Origin: Lucifuga dentata
Taxonomy: Eukaryota > Chordata > Actinopteri > Ophidiiformes > Bythitidae
Length of the DNA: 64,000 nucleotides
Assembly (NCBI GenBank): GCA_014773175.1
Contig: VXCM01000929.1
Coordinates: forward strand, 153,022-217,021
Direction of reading: 5' to 3'
Shown here: positions 1 through 11,838 of the stretch, one piece after another
Layout of the letters: every line of letters begins with the position of its first letter
Position numbering within the stretch: the stretch's first letter is position 1
Notes under the pieces: generated by a model
Database searches by the model: none
Told to the model about the DNA's origin: nothing
What the model saw: only the letters and a program-made list of their open reading frames with translations
Position numbers and translations under genes: made by a program

Positions 1-1026
1 TCTCTCCCTCTGTTGAGTGGTATCGCACAGACAATGCCACCTGCCAGTTTCAGTCACTATAATTATAGCTATCTCCTTGCAGCGGCATGTGTGTGTGTGT
101 GTGTGTGTGTCTTAATATTCTCGTTGAGAAGAAGAAATCATCTTTGTCACTGATCCTGATTGGAGTCACGAGGGGAGTGTGTGCTGCTGGGTACGTGCGC
201 ATATGTGCCTGCGGATGGTCTTCTTGCGCGTGCNAGGGGAGTGTGTGCTGCTGGGTACGTGCGCATATGTGCCTGCGGATGGTCTTCTTGCGCGTGCGCC
301 TGTGTGTGAGTGTGTGCGTGTGCGTGTGCAGTGATTCCCTTCCCCTGCTCCAGCTGTCTCCTTGGCTTTGACAATAGGCCCGCTAACAAAGACGTGGCCT
401 TCAGTCTCCGTCATGTGATACTAGTGGTCTGCAGCCTCTCAGTCAGATGACCCGGGCTATTGTCCTCTATGAGTGACACACACACTTGAACACACACACA
501 AAGAATCTCAGCACACACACATATGCCTCCGCGCACATACAGATTACAGCACAAGTAGGACTGGACAAACACAAACGCCAACACGCCGAGATGCAAACGT
601 AATGGAAACAAACACAAGCAGAGGACACGCGCGCGCAGGAGATAGCAAGAACACACACGCAGACGCAATCTCAGGACGCAGACCCTTCCTCTCGGTCACA
701 TGCCGTCTGAACAAAGAGAAACTTTATTGCCATCGTCCTGGTGACAGTGAGATCAGCGGCTGATTGACAAAAGAGCGGCAGAAAGGAAACATATTGCCAA
801 TGTGCTGCAGGAACCTCCGTCTCCACTTTCACCTCCACATCACGCCTTAAACACCGGCTGACAAAGACCACGTGACCCCCCCCGACGCCAACTTAGACTG
901 TCGGTAACATGGAGACATGTTTTATTACCATGCTAAACACGGTTCAAGATGATGAGGAGCGGGAGACGAGGATGAGGAAGGCTTTTATTTGCAATCAAAC
1001 ATGATTCTAAATTGTCAGGCCGATTT

Positions 1027-1249
1027 TACGCTGTAAAACGTGACAAGTTGATCTTATTTTAAAAAATCTAGGAAGCCAATTGCCTTGAAAAAGGTCAGTA
1101 AATATTAGCTATTAACTATTAGCCTTAAGTTATATTTACTTTATGTCTACTTGAACTTAAGACTAATATGTATTTACTGACCTTTTTCAACGCAATCGGT
1201 TTCCTAGATTTTTTTAAAATAAGATCAACTTGTCACATTTTACAGTGTA
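1027..1249. mobile_element. MITE-like inverted repeat
   Basis: Two arms of about 75 bp read as near reverse complements: one begins TACGCTGTAAAACGTGACAA at 1027 and the other ends TTTTACAGTGTA at 1249; both carry a shared GTTGATCTTATTTTAAA core and a GACC(T)TTTTTCA core. The loop is about 75 bp. No coding capacity; consistent with a non-autonomous DNA transposon. Confidence 0.65.
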
Positions 1250-1320
1250 GGATTTGTATATGAATGGTTCATTTCAGCAAAATAGAAGGAAAAATTAAAA
1301 TGAGGAGGAAGAGGACGCTC

Positions 1321-1323
<3 letters not shown>

Positions 1324-1383
<60 letters not shown>
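1324..1383 (+). repeat. Compound (CT)n-(GT)n microsatellite
   Basis: (CT) run 1324-1370 followed by (GT) to 1383. Confidence 0.95.
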
Positions 1384-1843
1384 CATCTATGCTTTCCTGC
1401 CAGGGTGTGTGTGACTAAAGACAGGCCTGATAGCAGAGAAAGAGAGAAGGAAAAGGAAGCAGATGCTTGTGTGTTGGCACAGAAAAGCTATGTCCACATG
1501 CACACACACACACACACACACAAGTCCACACAAGAAGCGGCACATGAAAGAGTTCCAGTATTGTCTTGAAAATGCAGTAATACTCCACTGACCACGAGCA
1601 AAGTGGATTTCAATGCCACAAATTGAATGAATGGGGAGAAAATGAAGAGAACGAGGCATTAGGGCGTGTGTGTGTGTGTGTGCATGCGTGTGTGTGTCAC
1701 CGAGGAGGCCAAGAAAAGATGAAGGGGTGAAGGGAATTACTGAGTGTCTGAACTTGAAAAGGCACAATCTTGCTGCAAAACACAGAGTAACTTGAACAAT
1801 CAATTGAAAAGATGAGTGAGCTGAACCCTGATCAATGATGAAC

Positions 1844-1889
<46 letters not shown>

Positions 1890-3606
1890 AATGCTACTCT
1901 ACTCTGAAATAAAGAGCTACAAAGACTAAAAATAAACGAGAAACTAGCGAGAATGACACACAAGCCCAAATACTCTCACCTCCAGAATCAAACATATGGT
2001 GTTTGCTAAGTGATTTCTTAAGAGTTTGTGTGTGTGCGTGTGTGTGTGTGTGCACGCGTTTCTGTCCCTCTGTCTTTTTTCCCTTTTGTGCAAAATGGCA
2101 GAGGACAGAATGGAAAGACAAAGAGAAGGAGAGATAAGAAGAAAGGCAGATAGAAAAAAGGTAGAAAGAGTCGACTGAGGACATGAAAACACCAATTCTC
2201 TTTCTCTCTCTCTCTCTCTAAAACACACACACACACACATCTCTGTCAGTCTCGTGACAGTGTAAAGAGAAAAAACAAATCATTTAGAGAGAGACAGAGA
2301 GAGAGAGAGAGGNGGGGGGGGGGGAAATGGAGAAAGTGAGAATGAGAGAAGAGGAGGACAGCAGATGAAAAGAGGAGGGCATTTAGAGAGAAAGCAGAGG
2401 ATGAGTGGAGAGGATGGGTAGCTGATCAACAGAAAAATGAGGAAAACGAGATGGATGGCAGACTGCAAGAAGGATCAAAGCTGCAAAAGAAAAGAGGGGA
2501 GTTAAAGTCTTGGAGGGAAAAAGGGAAAGAGGAGAATAAGACAAGCAGACAGAGGACTCCAAGCTGCCATCTTTCATTTCTCACCATTATTTTGAAAACA
2601 AAAAACAAAATAAATGTCTATTGTGGAATGATTGGGCTATTTTTTATTATTTNATTATTTTGAAAACAAAAAACAAAATAAATGTCTATTGTGGAATGAT
2701 TGGGCTATTTTTTATTATTATTTTTTATATTACTTCAGTAATACACCTATTTTGTTTTTATCTTGTTTCAAGGTGTTCTAGGAAATGCCTGAGATGAGAA
2801 AATAGATTTATTTGATTCTCTCCAGTAGAAAGTGAAGTTGAGCAACATCAGCGACACGAACGTGAAGATAAATGTGTTTGTGCTCAGCAGAAAATCTGCA
2901 AACGATGATGATGATGGTGAACATCCTGATTATGGGCCAATAAACCCAGCAACCGATTTCCCGTTTGTCTGTGGAGCTGAATCTGTGCTAGCTCCTCATG
3001 TTTTGGATGCGTTAAAATGGGCCAGTGTATCCATAAAGAAGTAACCTACTTATAAAAGGGCTCTCCTTTATTCTAAAAATAATTTTTAGTGCGAGACTGG
3101 CCTTTTGTGCTCGTGCCCTGCGCCCCACACTGCAAAAAATGACTAAATTAGCAAACAGACGTCACTGTTGCTAAGTGCTCTTTGCTGTTTCTGCATCTGT
3201 TGATGTTCGAGGTTTGGCGTGTTTTTCTGTTTATGCAGGACGGCTGCTAGCTGCTCATGCTAACTAAACACTTCTATTTATTCCAAATAACATCAAATTA
3301 AAAAAAAAAACAAAACTCACTGTTGAATCATGATTGTGTTATAAAGTATCGGCAAGCAAAAAAGGAGCTGCAAAAGTTGAACAATTTGCTTCAGAGATGG
3401 CTGGAAATATATCCAAACTTAAACACCGGATGAGTTTATATGAGCGATCAACGCTTATCTTCTCACGCTGTAGCGGGAAATTTCTGAGAGGAGGAGAGAG
3501 AGAGAGAAAGAAAGAGGAAGGCGACACGAGGAGAAAGCAGGGAGGGAGGGCATCCCAGCAGGCCTCTTTGTTGGGCAGTGATTTAGAGATTTACAGGCTC
3601 TTGTCC

Positions 3607-3610
<4 letters not shown>

Positions 3611-3667
<57 letters not shown>
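3611..3667 (+). repeat. (GT)n microsatellite
   Basis: 57-bp uninterrupted GT run. Confidence 0.95.
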
Positions 3668-3669
<2 letters not shown>

Positions 3670-4779
3670 GAGAGAGTAATTGAGCCTCCCTTCATCCAAT
3701 ATTTACCCACCAAACCAGAGCAATCATGCGAATTATGTTTACTGGGTACCAAGTGTCTTTCTGCCTCTTTATCTTTCTTTCTCTTTCTCCGTTCCTCCCA
3801 TTCCCACTTTCACCATCCCTCCCTCACTTTCTCTCTCCTGGCAACCGGCAACCATATCAAGGTCCGAGCCAGCAGAAAAATCCCACATGTGAACACACAC
3901 TCGCTCTCTGACACACACACATGCAAAGAACAGACAGGCCCATCTGTATTGATGATGGCCTAATTTAGATCTCTTTATTGGACTGATTTACGATAGCCAG
4001 ACAAATCTGGGCATCTGGACCCAAGTGTGTGTGTGTGCACATGTGTGTGTTTGTCCATTTGAACTGATACCCAACCGGACACACAATATCCTCCCTGTTT
4101 TAATTTTGTTCTTTCTGTCTCTCTCTTTCTCCCTTTGTGTGGAACAGTGACGTGCTTTTTCACCCGGTCGTCCGTTTCAGCAGTTTGAGCCGCTTCACGC
4201 AATGACCACGCATGTCACCACCAATGTGTGTGTGTGTGTGTGTGTGCAACATAAAGCCAACGAGGCCAAAGTCCTTCTAGCTCAAGGTCACAAAATCCGG
4301 TTTTGTCCTGAGCGCTGGTTTTTGTTTCACATCTCTGTGCTGAATATTTGTGATTTGAGCTTCAAACGTTGAATGGACATTCTAGAAAAGCAGAAGCAGA
4401 CTAAGGTTAAGGAAGAAATTGCAGCAGAAGGTCAAAGGTCGGAGCTGTAGGGGCGCGAGCGAAGATGGAGCTTTTGAGAGGTGCGCTACAAAGAAATAAA
4501 AAGAGTGATTTGTCTGTTTCTTAAGATGAGAGCAAATCTCAGCTAGCAGACGATGAAGGGATGAAACCGGAGAGGGAGCGGACGCCTCAAAGGCACATTC
4601 GTCTTCAGCGTCAAGCTCAGGTTTCAACTTTTATTTGTCCCGGCGGCTTTTTCACCGCCACGATCACAAACGGCGGCTTGACTTTGGGGCTTTCTGTCGG
4701 TATTTCCTTCTTCAACTCTCAGAAGTTCCCAGAGATTTAACGACAAATGTGCATGTTAGCATACACAGGTATCAGCTTG

Positions 4780-4840
<61 letters not shown>
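4780..4840 (+). repeat. Compound (GT)n-(GA)n microsatellite
   Basis: GT run to about 4802 passing directly into a GA run; the same order recurs at 5166-5257 and 32760-32824. Confidence 0.95.
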
Positions 4841-4841
<1 letters not shown>

Positions 4842-4956
4842 ATGCATGGGTGTTTGTGTGGTGTGTGTATGTGTGTGTAATACAGTAGTGTCTATATCAA
4901 GACACTGACAGAGGGGCTCATTGAAATAACTGTGGTCTCACGGGGGCCAGCTAAAA

Positions 4957-5002
<46 letters not shown>

Positions 5003-5165
5003 GGTGAGGGGAGAGAGTAAGAGAGTGTATGAGAGTATAGGGAATCATTTAGGGTCTGTCTATGTGTGTGTGTGTGTGGTGATTCATCCGCTCCGTTGGC
5101 GGGTAACCTTGGCATGTCCTGCCACGCGTGACGGGGTTACACCCAGACAGCACTCTGCTGTCCTC

Positions 5166-5196
5166 TGTGTGTGAGTGTATGTGTGTGTGTGTGTGT

Positions 5197-5256
<60 letters not shown>

Positions 5257-5257
5257 G
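5166..5257 (+). repeat. Compound (GT)n-(GA)n microsatellite
   Basis: GT run to about 5197 passing into a GA run with two ACA interruptions. Confidence 0.95.
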
Positions 5258-5546
5258 TTTGTCGAGTTTGTAGAACCATATACCTTGCCTGGAATAGTCA
5301 GCATTGTGTGTGTGTATGCGTGCATGCGTGCGTGCGTGTGTGTGTGTGTATCTACATGCAAAAAAAAAAAGAAAGAAGCAAAGCCCAGGGGAGAAGAGGA
5401 AGAAATCAGAGAGAGAGAGAAAGAGACAGAATCCCAGTCAGGTTGTTTAGTGTCTTTGTATGATCTTGCCCCCGGGAGAAAGGGCAGAAAATAGAATGAA
5501 AAACGTGTGTGTGTATATGTGTGTATCCCATTGTTCAACTGTCTCG

Positions 5547-5548
<2 letters not shown>

Positions 5549-5601
<53 letters not shown>

Positions 5602-5625
5602 NTATCCCATTGTTCAACTGTCTCG

Positions 5626-5668
<43 letters not shown>
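5549..5668 (+). repeat. Compound (CT)n-(CA)n microsatellite, duplicated around an N
   Basis: Two copies of TATCCCATTGTTCAACTGTC plus CT and CA runs meet at the N at 5602. Probably one locus in reality. Confidence 0.9.
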
Positions 5669-5671
<3 letters not shown>

Positions 5672-5757
5672 GAAAGCCTTTTGATGACAATATATTTATG
5701 CCTGCATGTGGAAAGGACAATTGGATGCCTGAAATCCCTTCTTGTTTAAAGTCTGCC

Positions 5758-5791
<34 letters not shown>

Positions 5792-6024
5792 ACATGCACA
5801 ACTAGACTGTGACAGATCACAGACAACTGTTCACCTGCCATTGTCAAGGACTGAGTGTGTCATCTGTCGTTATGTGCATGTGTGCTTGTGTGTTGGTGCG
5901 CACACAAATACACACACACACATACACACAGCTGGGAGCTGTTAAAAAAGGGGAAGTACATTTATGTGAAGTTCAAGATTGAAGAACTTGAAAGGTACAC
6001 AAGTATAAATAATATGGGCACCTT

Positions 6025-6065
<41 letters not shown>

Positions 6066-6174
6066 TCCCTTACATGTTTTTCTAGGCATTCAAATAAAAA
6101 TAAGCTGAAGTATTTCCTGCGTCACTCATGACTTTTCCCTCTTCCCTCCTCCTCTTCCACTTCCTGTTTCTCAG

Positions 6175-6360
6175 GTTCCTGAGCGGTTTCTGGAGGTGGC
6201 CCAGGTGACTCTCCGCGAGTTCTTCAACGCCATTGTGGCTGGCAAGGACGCGGACCCGTCTTGGAAGAAGGCGATCTACAAGGTGATCTGCAAACTGGAC
6301 AGCGAGGTTCCCGAAGTTTTTAAATCCCCCAACTGTCTACAAGAACTCCTCCATGACTGA
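6175..6360 (+). CDS. prox1: Prospero homeobox protein (PROX1-like), C-terminal exon
   Basis: The exon opens in phase 0 after a pyrimidine-rich acceptor (CAG at 6172-6174) and encodes 61 residues, then TGA at 6358-6360. It starts VPERFLEVAQVTLREFF, contains DPSWKKAIYKVICKLDSEVP and ends FKSPNCLQELLHD. This is the C-terminal half of the prospero domain, the DNA-binding region that packs on the atypical homeodomain of PROX transcription factors. From known family structure, PROX1 ends in a last coding exon of this size, and the sequence is nearly identical to vertebrate PROX1; the final residue is D where I recall E. Teleosts keep several PROX genes (prox1 copies, prox2, prox3); similarity favours a prox1-type gene, but one exon cannot fix the paralog. 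The homeodomain and N-terminal exons are outside the window. In other vertebrates PROX1 controls lymphatic, lens, liver and neural fates; that role here is inference. Confidence 0.93.
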   Translation, partial: VPERFLEVAQVTLREFFNAIVAGKDADPSWKKAIYKVICKLDSEVPEVFKSPNCLQELLHD

Positions 6361-6580
6361 CTAGCAGGAGGCCGAAAGCACAAAAAACGAGGGAAACGTG
6401 AATGCAGCACGAGGAGGCTGTGAGGAACAGCCTCTGAAAGCTCCACGCTGGGATGCTTGAAACGGCGTTTGAAGGTGTTTGACTTGGAAGCTTTCAAAGC
6501 GTTTGTTAACGGTGGTTCTTGTCAGCCCACAAGATGCCCGTAAGATGTTTTGTATAAAAAAAAGAAAGAAAGAAAGAAAG

Positions 6581-6593
6581 AGGTCAAGGGTCA
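6581..6593 (+). promoter_or_regulatory. DR1-type motif (AGGTCA-A-GGGTCA) in the prox 3' UTR
   Basis: Matches the RGGTCA-n-RGGTCA consensus exactly. A close relative (AGGTCA-A-AGGTCG) lies at 4429-4441 in the prox intron. Motif match only. Confidence 0.25.
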
Positions 6594-6805
6594 GACGATA
6601 CTTTAATAACTGCGCTGAAGACTTTTTATAATTTAAAAGCTCAACTAAAAATGGACCCTCCTTGCACTTACAAAGCCCCTCCTCGCTCCTCTTCCTCCTC
6701 CACATTGTTCCGCCTTGCCCTTCACCATCCTCTGGAAGAACAAAGGGATGAGGAAGATGACGGGTTAGTCCTTCTCTTGAGATTCGGGGCCAGCGGCGAA
6801 CGAAG

Positions 6806-6811
6806 AATAAA
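6806..6811 (+). other. prox1: Candidate poly(A) signal of prox
   Basis: Canonical AATAAA 446 nt after the stop codon, followed by T-rich sequence at 6830-6900. The position suits a short 3' UTR isoform; use is unproven. Confidence 0.4.
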
Positions 6812-7350
6812 GAAGATAATATATAAAATCTTTTTATTGTGGATGTTTTTAGGTTACATGGACATTTTTGAAAAAGTAATGTTTCGGTATTTTTTCCTCC
6901 TTTGTACAAACTTCTGTGAACCTTCAGACACACACACACTTCTTGAGACACAAACACACACTTACGCACACACCTCTTGAATAGAAAAGCACAGTAGCAT
7001 TCTCAAATCCTCCGTCCTCACCCAGGCCAAGGCAAAGTGGACAAAAAAAGGTAGTTGTTGTTTATTTCCCCTCTTTCTTTTCCTCTTTTTTTATTTCTTC
7101 TTCTTGTATTGAGACTTGCTGGGTGTTTGTTTTGGCTGTGTGGCTCTCTGGCTCCGCCCCTTGCTAGCCCGGTCACCCCTCTTAGCTCACGTTGCATTCA
7201 AAGCCCAGAGGGTTCAAAGCCAGAATTAACTATTACATCAGCATATACAGGCTGCTGCTGCAAAAAAAAAAAAAAAAAAAAAAGTGCAGCACGTTTATTT
7301 AATAAAAGTGATTGAGAAATCTGCTTCAAAATGCCAATTTCTAACTTTTC

Positions 7351-7929
7351 TTAAAGGCCCATACCACCCATTTTGCACCTTTCAGCCTAATATATTCAAT
7401 TTTCATACATATTACGTTACTGACAACCATTTCCCAAAGGATAACACCGTATTTCAGCTTTCATGATATTTTGCAAAATCTCTAAATCTTTCAAAATCTA
7501 ATATTTAAGATTTACACCCACCTTAAAAATCAGTTTCACCTGCTAATAGTTACACAGCCTCATGAAGTCACGGTCATTTAAATTTTTCAATAAATGCAGG
7601 TCTTCTTTTGGGACTATATTCCCCGGTGGAGGCATACATTCACTCCACGCTTTTTATTGTGCTTAAATGCTAAAAAAAAAAAACCCTGAATATACATCTT
7701 GTTTGTGATGATGGATTACCTATCCCAAGAATGTTTCAAGTATCAACAAGTTGATTTTAATATCATACCAGAATGAACTGAAACCAGTGGAGGTCCGGAA
7801 GGCAGAAAAACATTTTTAATTCACCATTCCAGTAGTATGCTTTGGGAAAATGATTGTCAGTAACATTACATGTATGAAAATTGAATATATTCGGCTCAAA
7901 CATGCAAAATGGATGGTATGGTCCTTTAA
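7351..7929. mobile_element. TTAA-flanked palindromic MITE, copy A
   Basis: About 579 bp. The left end TTAAAGGCCCATACCACCCA is matched by a right end GGATGGTATGGTCCTTTAA; both inner arms carry TATTCAATTTTCATACAT and its complement. A central block (CGGTGGAGGCATACATTCAC) is shared with the other long copies. No ORF of note; non-autonomous. Confidence 0.75.
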
Positions 7930-8338
7930 ATACTGCTGCTTTATAACATCTTCAAAACTGCAGCTGCTCATCTGCAATAAAAAAAAAAAAAANAAAAAAA
8001 AAAAAAATAGACCGACACAGAATAAATGCAGGATGTTGGGACTCGTTTTGGTGGAACGTTTCTTTATGTGTGTTACTGTTTGCTTAACCCTTAATGATTA
8101 CCAGGAGCCCAGCAACGCGTTCCACTTTCACCTGCTTGCTACGCCACACCAGGAAGCTCGCCATCATCTCATAAAAAAATACACAAGACTTATTCCTTAC
8201 GCTGCTCTGAAAAGGGCTAAACATTAGTAAGACACACTTTGAATCGCTGAATGAAGCTTTCTGAGCATAAAAGTGTTAAATGCAGAGATCCAGATTGTTG
8301 CTCATTAAATGACGAGTCACCAAAAGTAGATTCGGGGG

Positions 8339-8696
8339 NNNNNNNNNNNNNNNNNNNNNNNNNNNNNNNNNNNNNNNNNNNNNNNNNNNNNNNNNNNNNN
8401 NNNNNNNNNNNNNNNNNNNNNNNNNNNNNNNNNNNNNNNNNNNNNNNNNNNNNNNNNNNNNNNNNNNNNNNNNNNNNNNNNNNNNNNNNNNNNNNNNNNN
8501 NNNNNNNNNNNNNNNNNNNNNNNNNNNNNNNNNNNNNNNNNNNNNNNNNNNNNNNNNNNNNNNNNNNNNNNNNNNNNNNNNNNNNNNNNNNNNNNNNNNN
8601 NNNNNNNNNNNNNNNNNNNNNNNNNNNNNNNNNNNNNNNNNNNNNNNNNNNNNNNNNNNNNNNNNNNNNNNNNNNNNNNNNNNNNNNNNNNNNNNN
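8339..8696. other. Assembly gap (358 N)
   Basis: Unresolved sequence, bounded on the right by a poly(A) run. Confidence 0.99.
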
Positions 8697-9119
8697 AAAA
8701 AAAAAAAAAAAAGACATACAAGATGCTGATATTTATAGCTTGGAAAGATGTAATAATTACTCTGATCACTCTGATACTGTTGTTATTTATAATTGAAATA
8801 ATTATTCCTATTAATGTTATTCTGTTGATGATGATGATGATGATGATTATTATTAATGCTTGCTACAAATTTGACCAGTAGTTTACTCATTGTTTATCCA
8901 TCACACTGCAACATGAAATAAATTATTCTTTGAAAAAAACAAAAGAAAAGCGCAGCGAGTCTTTGCATGTGCGTGCGCGTGTGTGTTTATGTGTGTGTGT
9001 ATACAGGTAAAGAGGGCGTTGACTGCTTACATGTGCCAGCCCACACACACAAACACACACAATCGCCATCAACCCATGCAGTAACCAGGCAACATGATGG
9101 CCACTTTATCTCCGTCCAT

Positions 9120-9161
<42 letters not shown>

Positions 9162-9163
<2 letters not shown>

Positions 9164-9258
9164 ATACATAAATGAGCAGCAACACATGATGCAAGCAGTC
9201 AGGTCATACACAAACACATGAAGGTGCACACAAGCTAACACGCTTCCCTCTTTTTTCT

Positions 9259-9265
<7 letters not shown>
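9162..9265 (+). repeat. Dispersed repeat, copy 1 of 2
   Basis: Block beginning CATACATAAATGAGCAGCAA and running to AACACGCTTCCCTCTTTTTT followed by a CT tract. A close copy is at 29022-29120, also followed by a CT tract. Confidence 0.65.
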
Positions 9266-9290
<25 letters not shown>

Positions 9291-10479
9291 CCTCTCTCTC
9301 TGTGTATAGGGGACATGTGATCCCTTGTTGCTGCTGATGAATTGAAAAGAGGAGCGCTGTGTGATTATTGTCAGCACAAAAGCCTCAAAAAGCTGCTGAC
9401 GCCTAGATTAGGCGGCACAAAGACGCAGGGACACACACACACATACACGGAAAAACATAGGTACAGACACACACACAAAGGCGCAGGGACATGGCCTGTC
9501 TGCCCTCCTCCTCCTCCTCCTCCTCCTCTTCATCCGCTCACACCATCATCGCTGATCCCTCCGTCTCCTCTTCTTCTGTCCTCTCTTTTACGCCTTTCCT
9601 TTCTCACCTCTCCTCCCACCCTAAACGCTTTACTGATTTCATTTCCCCCCATCTCTCCTCCTCTAACACCACTTACCTCCCTCTTCCACTCACACACACA
9701 CACACACACGCACACACGCNCACACACACACACACACACACACCATGCCCTCTGTTTGCTGGCACCAAACGCTACTGGCATCACACAATGCCAACCACCA
9801 TCAGCAGCACGGGATGAAGTGCCAACACTCAATCTGCATCTCACACACACACACACACACACACACGTCAGGAATGACACAGACACACACGGTTTGGGTT
9901 TAAATGAAATTCCAGCATTTGCATTGATTTGTCTGCGTATGTATGTACACAGCATTGCAATTATTGCCATAATGCCAATGAAATGGTGTTAATTAGTTTA
10001 CCGTGTCGGTGTGATTCAGCCGTTTACAATTCTGTGAAATGAAGCCTCGCCATGCGGTTTGGCGTTAAGGCAAAATAAGCGAAAACCGCTTCGGAGAGGT
10101 TACCTGCAAAAAGTAAGCATGAAATGATCCAAAAACAAAAAAAAAGTAGGAAAAATGTGTTGCACGAGGCAAAATAAGCAGCCAATCAGGAGGCTGTCTG
10201 ATATAAAGCCGATGCTGCTTTTGTTTTAATTGGCTCGCACTCTGAAGATTGCGTAGCGGCAAGGAAGAATACGCACCAAAAATCAGCCAAAANAAAAAAA
10301 AAAAAAAAAAAAATTTAAGAATGTCAGCTTTGAGAAAATGACAAAACTCAGAGAGTGTCAGACAGACAGGATGGAGGTTATCTGACGCATTAGCTTCCGC
10401 TGCCAAAGCTTTCATTACAACTGGAGGGGCTGAACAGGAGGTGGGGTCACTCTTTGCTCTGTGATCACATGCACACGCA

Positions 10480-10511
<32 letters not shown>

Positions 10512-11041
10512 TGCATAAAAACACACACCGTCTGCCTGTGAAAGCACATCTGAGCAGCACAACAATAAAACAGCTGTGTTTGTGTTGGCCTGCTGATTGT
10601 TTCATTCTGAAATCACCCTGTCATACTCACAAACACACACATAACACACACGCACAAGCTTATTGTCCAGAGATGGCATGACATCTTGGGTAATGGCTGC
10701 TGTTATTATGGAGTAGGGAGAGAGTTTATTATGGAGAAAATCTCTCCTCAACATCATTGAAATGGCTGTAAGTGTCTCCTCTTTCTCTCTTGATTCGGAT
10801 TGGTCGGCTGAAGCGATGGATGAGGCACCAGCTGATCATCTTTGATGGAAAATGACAACTTCAACGATGAAAAAAAAAAAGAAATCGCCAAAACAGACAG
10901 GCCGCGCTGCCTTCATTGCATTCCAATAACTAAATGGCCGTATATTTTAGGATAAGAATAAATCAGCGGCCTGCTTCAGTTTCAAAGTTGCAAGTTTGCA
11001 AAGTTTTATTGTGTTGCTGTTGTGCTGTATTGTTGTGCTTC

Positions 11042-11118
11042 TTAAAGGACCATACCGTCCATTTTGCATGTTTGAGCATAATGTATTCAATTTTCATACA
11101 TGTTACATTACTGACTGA
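11042..11118. mobile_element. Solo terminal arm of the TTAA palindromic MITE (copy B)
   Basis: Starts TTAAAGGACCATACCGTCCA and runs through the TTTTCATACATGTTACATTA arm, then stops. Only one arm is present, 150 bp from full copy C. Confidence 0.7.
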
Positions 11119-11267
11119 TAAATATATGATAAAATAAAACAAAATAAACTAAGTATAATGCAACGAGAGCAAAATTAAGAGTTAGAAATGTATAAGTATA
11201 CAGTCTATTTACAACCAAACCAGCAGGAGAATGAGTATCAATAAATATGTGCAAAAATGTGTACCAC

Positions 11268-11838
11268 TTAAAGGACCATACCACCTATTTTGCATGTTTG
11301 ATCAATTTTCATACAGGTAACATTACTGACATTCATTTCCCAAAGCATACTACTGGAACAGTGAATTAAAAATGTTTTTCCTACCTTCCAAACCGCCACT
11401 GGTTTCATTCATTCTGATTAAAATCAAGTTGTTGATACTTGAAATGTTCTTGGGATAGATAATCCATCATCATGAACAAGATATATATTCAGATTTTTTT
11501 TTAGAAGTTACGTAATTTTAGCATTTAAATACAATAAAAAGCGTGGAGTGAATGTATGCCTCCACTGGGGAATATAGTCCCAATAGAAGACCTGCGTTTA
11601 TGGAAAAATTTAAAGGACCGTGACTTCATAAGGCTGTGTAACTATTAGCAGGAGAAACATGGATTTTTAAGGTGGGTGTATCACTTGAATATTTGATTTT
11701 GAAAGATTAAGAGATTTTGCAAAATATCATGAAAGCTGAAATACGGTTTTATCTTTTGGGAAATGATTGTCAGTAACATTACATGTATGAAAATTGAATT
11801 AGACTTGAGCATGCAAAATGGACAGTATGGTCCTTTAA
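11268..11838. mobile_element. TTAA-flanked palindromic MITE, copy C
   Basis: 571 bp, same structure as copy A but in the opposite relative orientation of its central block. Ends TTAAAGGACCATACCACC and CAGTATGGTCCTTTAA; inner arms complementary. Confidence 0.78.

Larger units (their letters stand above)
1..6174 (+). other. prox1: Last intron of the prox gene (partial), microsatellite-rich
   Basis: The prospero-domain exon at 6175 needs upstream exons, and no earlier part of the prospero domain can be read in this stretch, so the preceding exon must lie off the left edge. The intron ends in a long pyrimidine tract followed by CAG at 6172-6174. It holds many CT, GT, GA and CA tracts (listed separately), a 220-bp inverted repeat at 1027-1249, several single-N duplicated overlaps (234, 2313, 2653, 5602) and a DR1-like motif at 4429-4441. 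That it is intron rather than intergenic is inferred from the splice acceptor. Confidence 0.8.
6361..6830 (+). other. prox1: Probable 3' UTR of the prox gene
   Basis: Sequence downstream of the prox stop has no further exon. It holds a short (GAAA)n tract near 6561-6580, a DR1-type motif at 6581-6593 and AATAAA at 6806-6811. The end shown assumes cleavage about 20 nt past that signal. Vertebrate PROX1 3' UTRs can be much longer, so the transcript may run on; another AATAAA is at 7301-7306, after a poly(A) run at 7261-7283. Confidence 0.5.

Noticed and set aside
1387..1884. Long open frames made of CVCVCV, HTHTHT, LSLSLS or ERERER
   Set aside because: These are translated CA/GT and CT/GA microsatellites found all over the window.
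2832..3044. 70-residue open frame with a DDDDGEHPDYGP segment
   Set aside because: Lies in the prox intron, no acceptor/donor pair or homology; likely chance.
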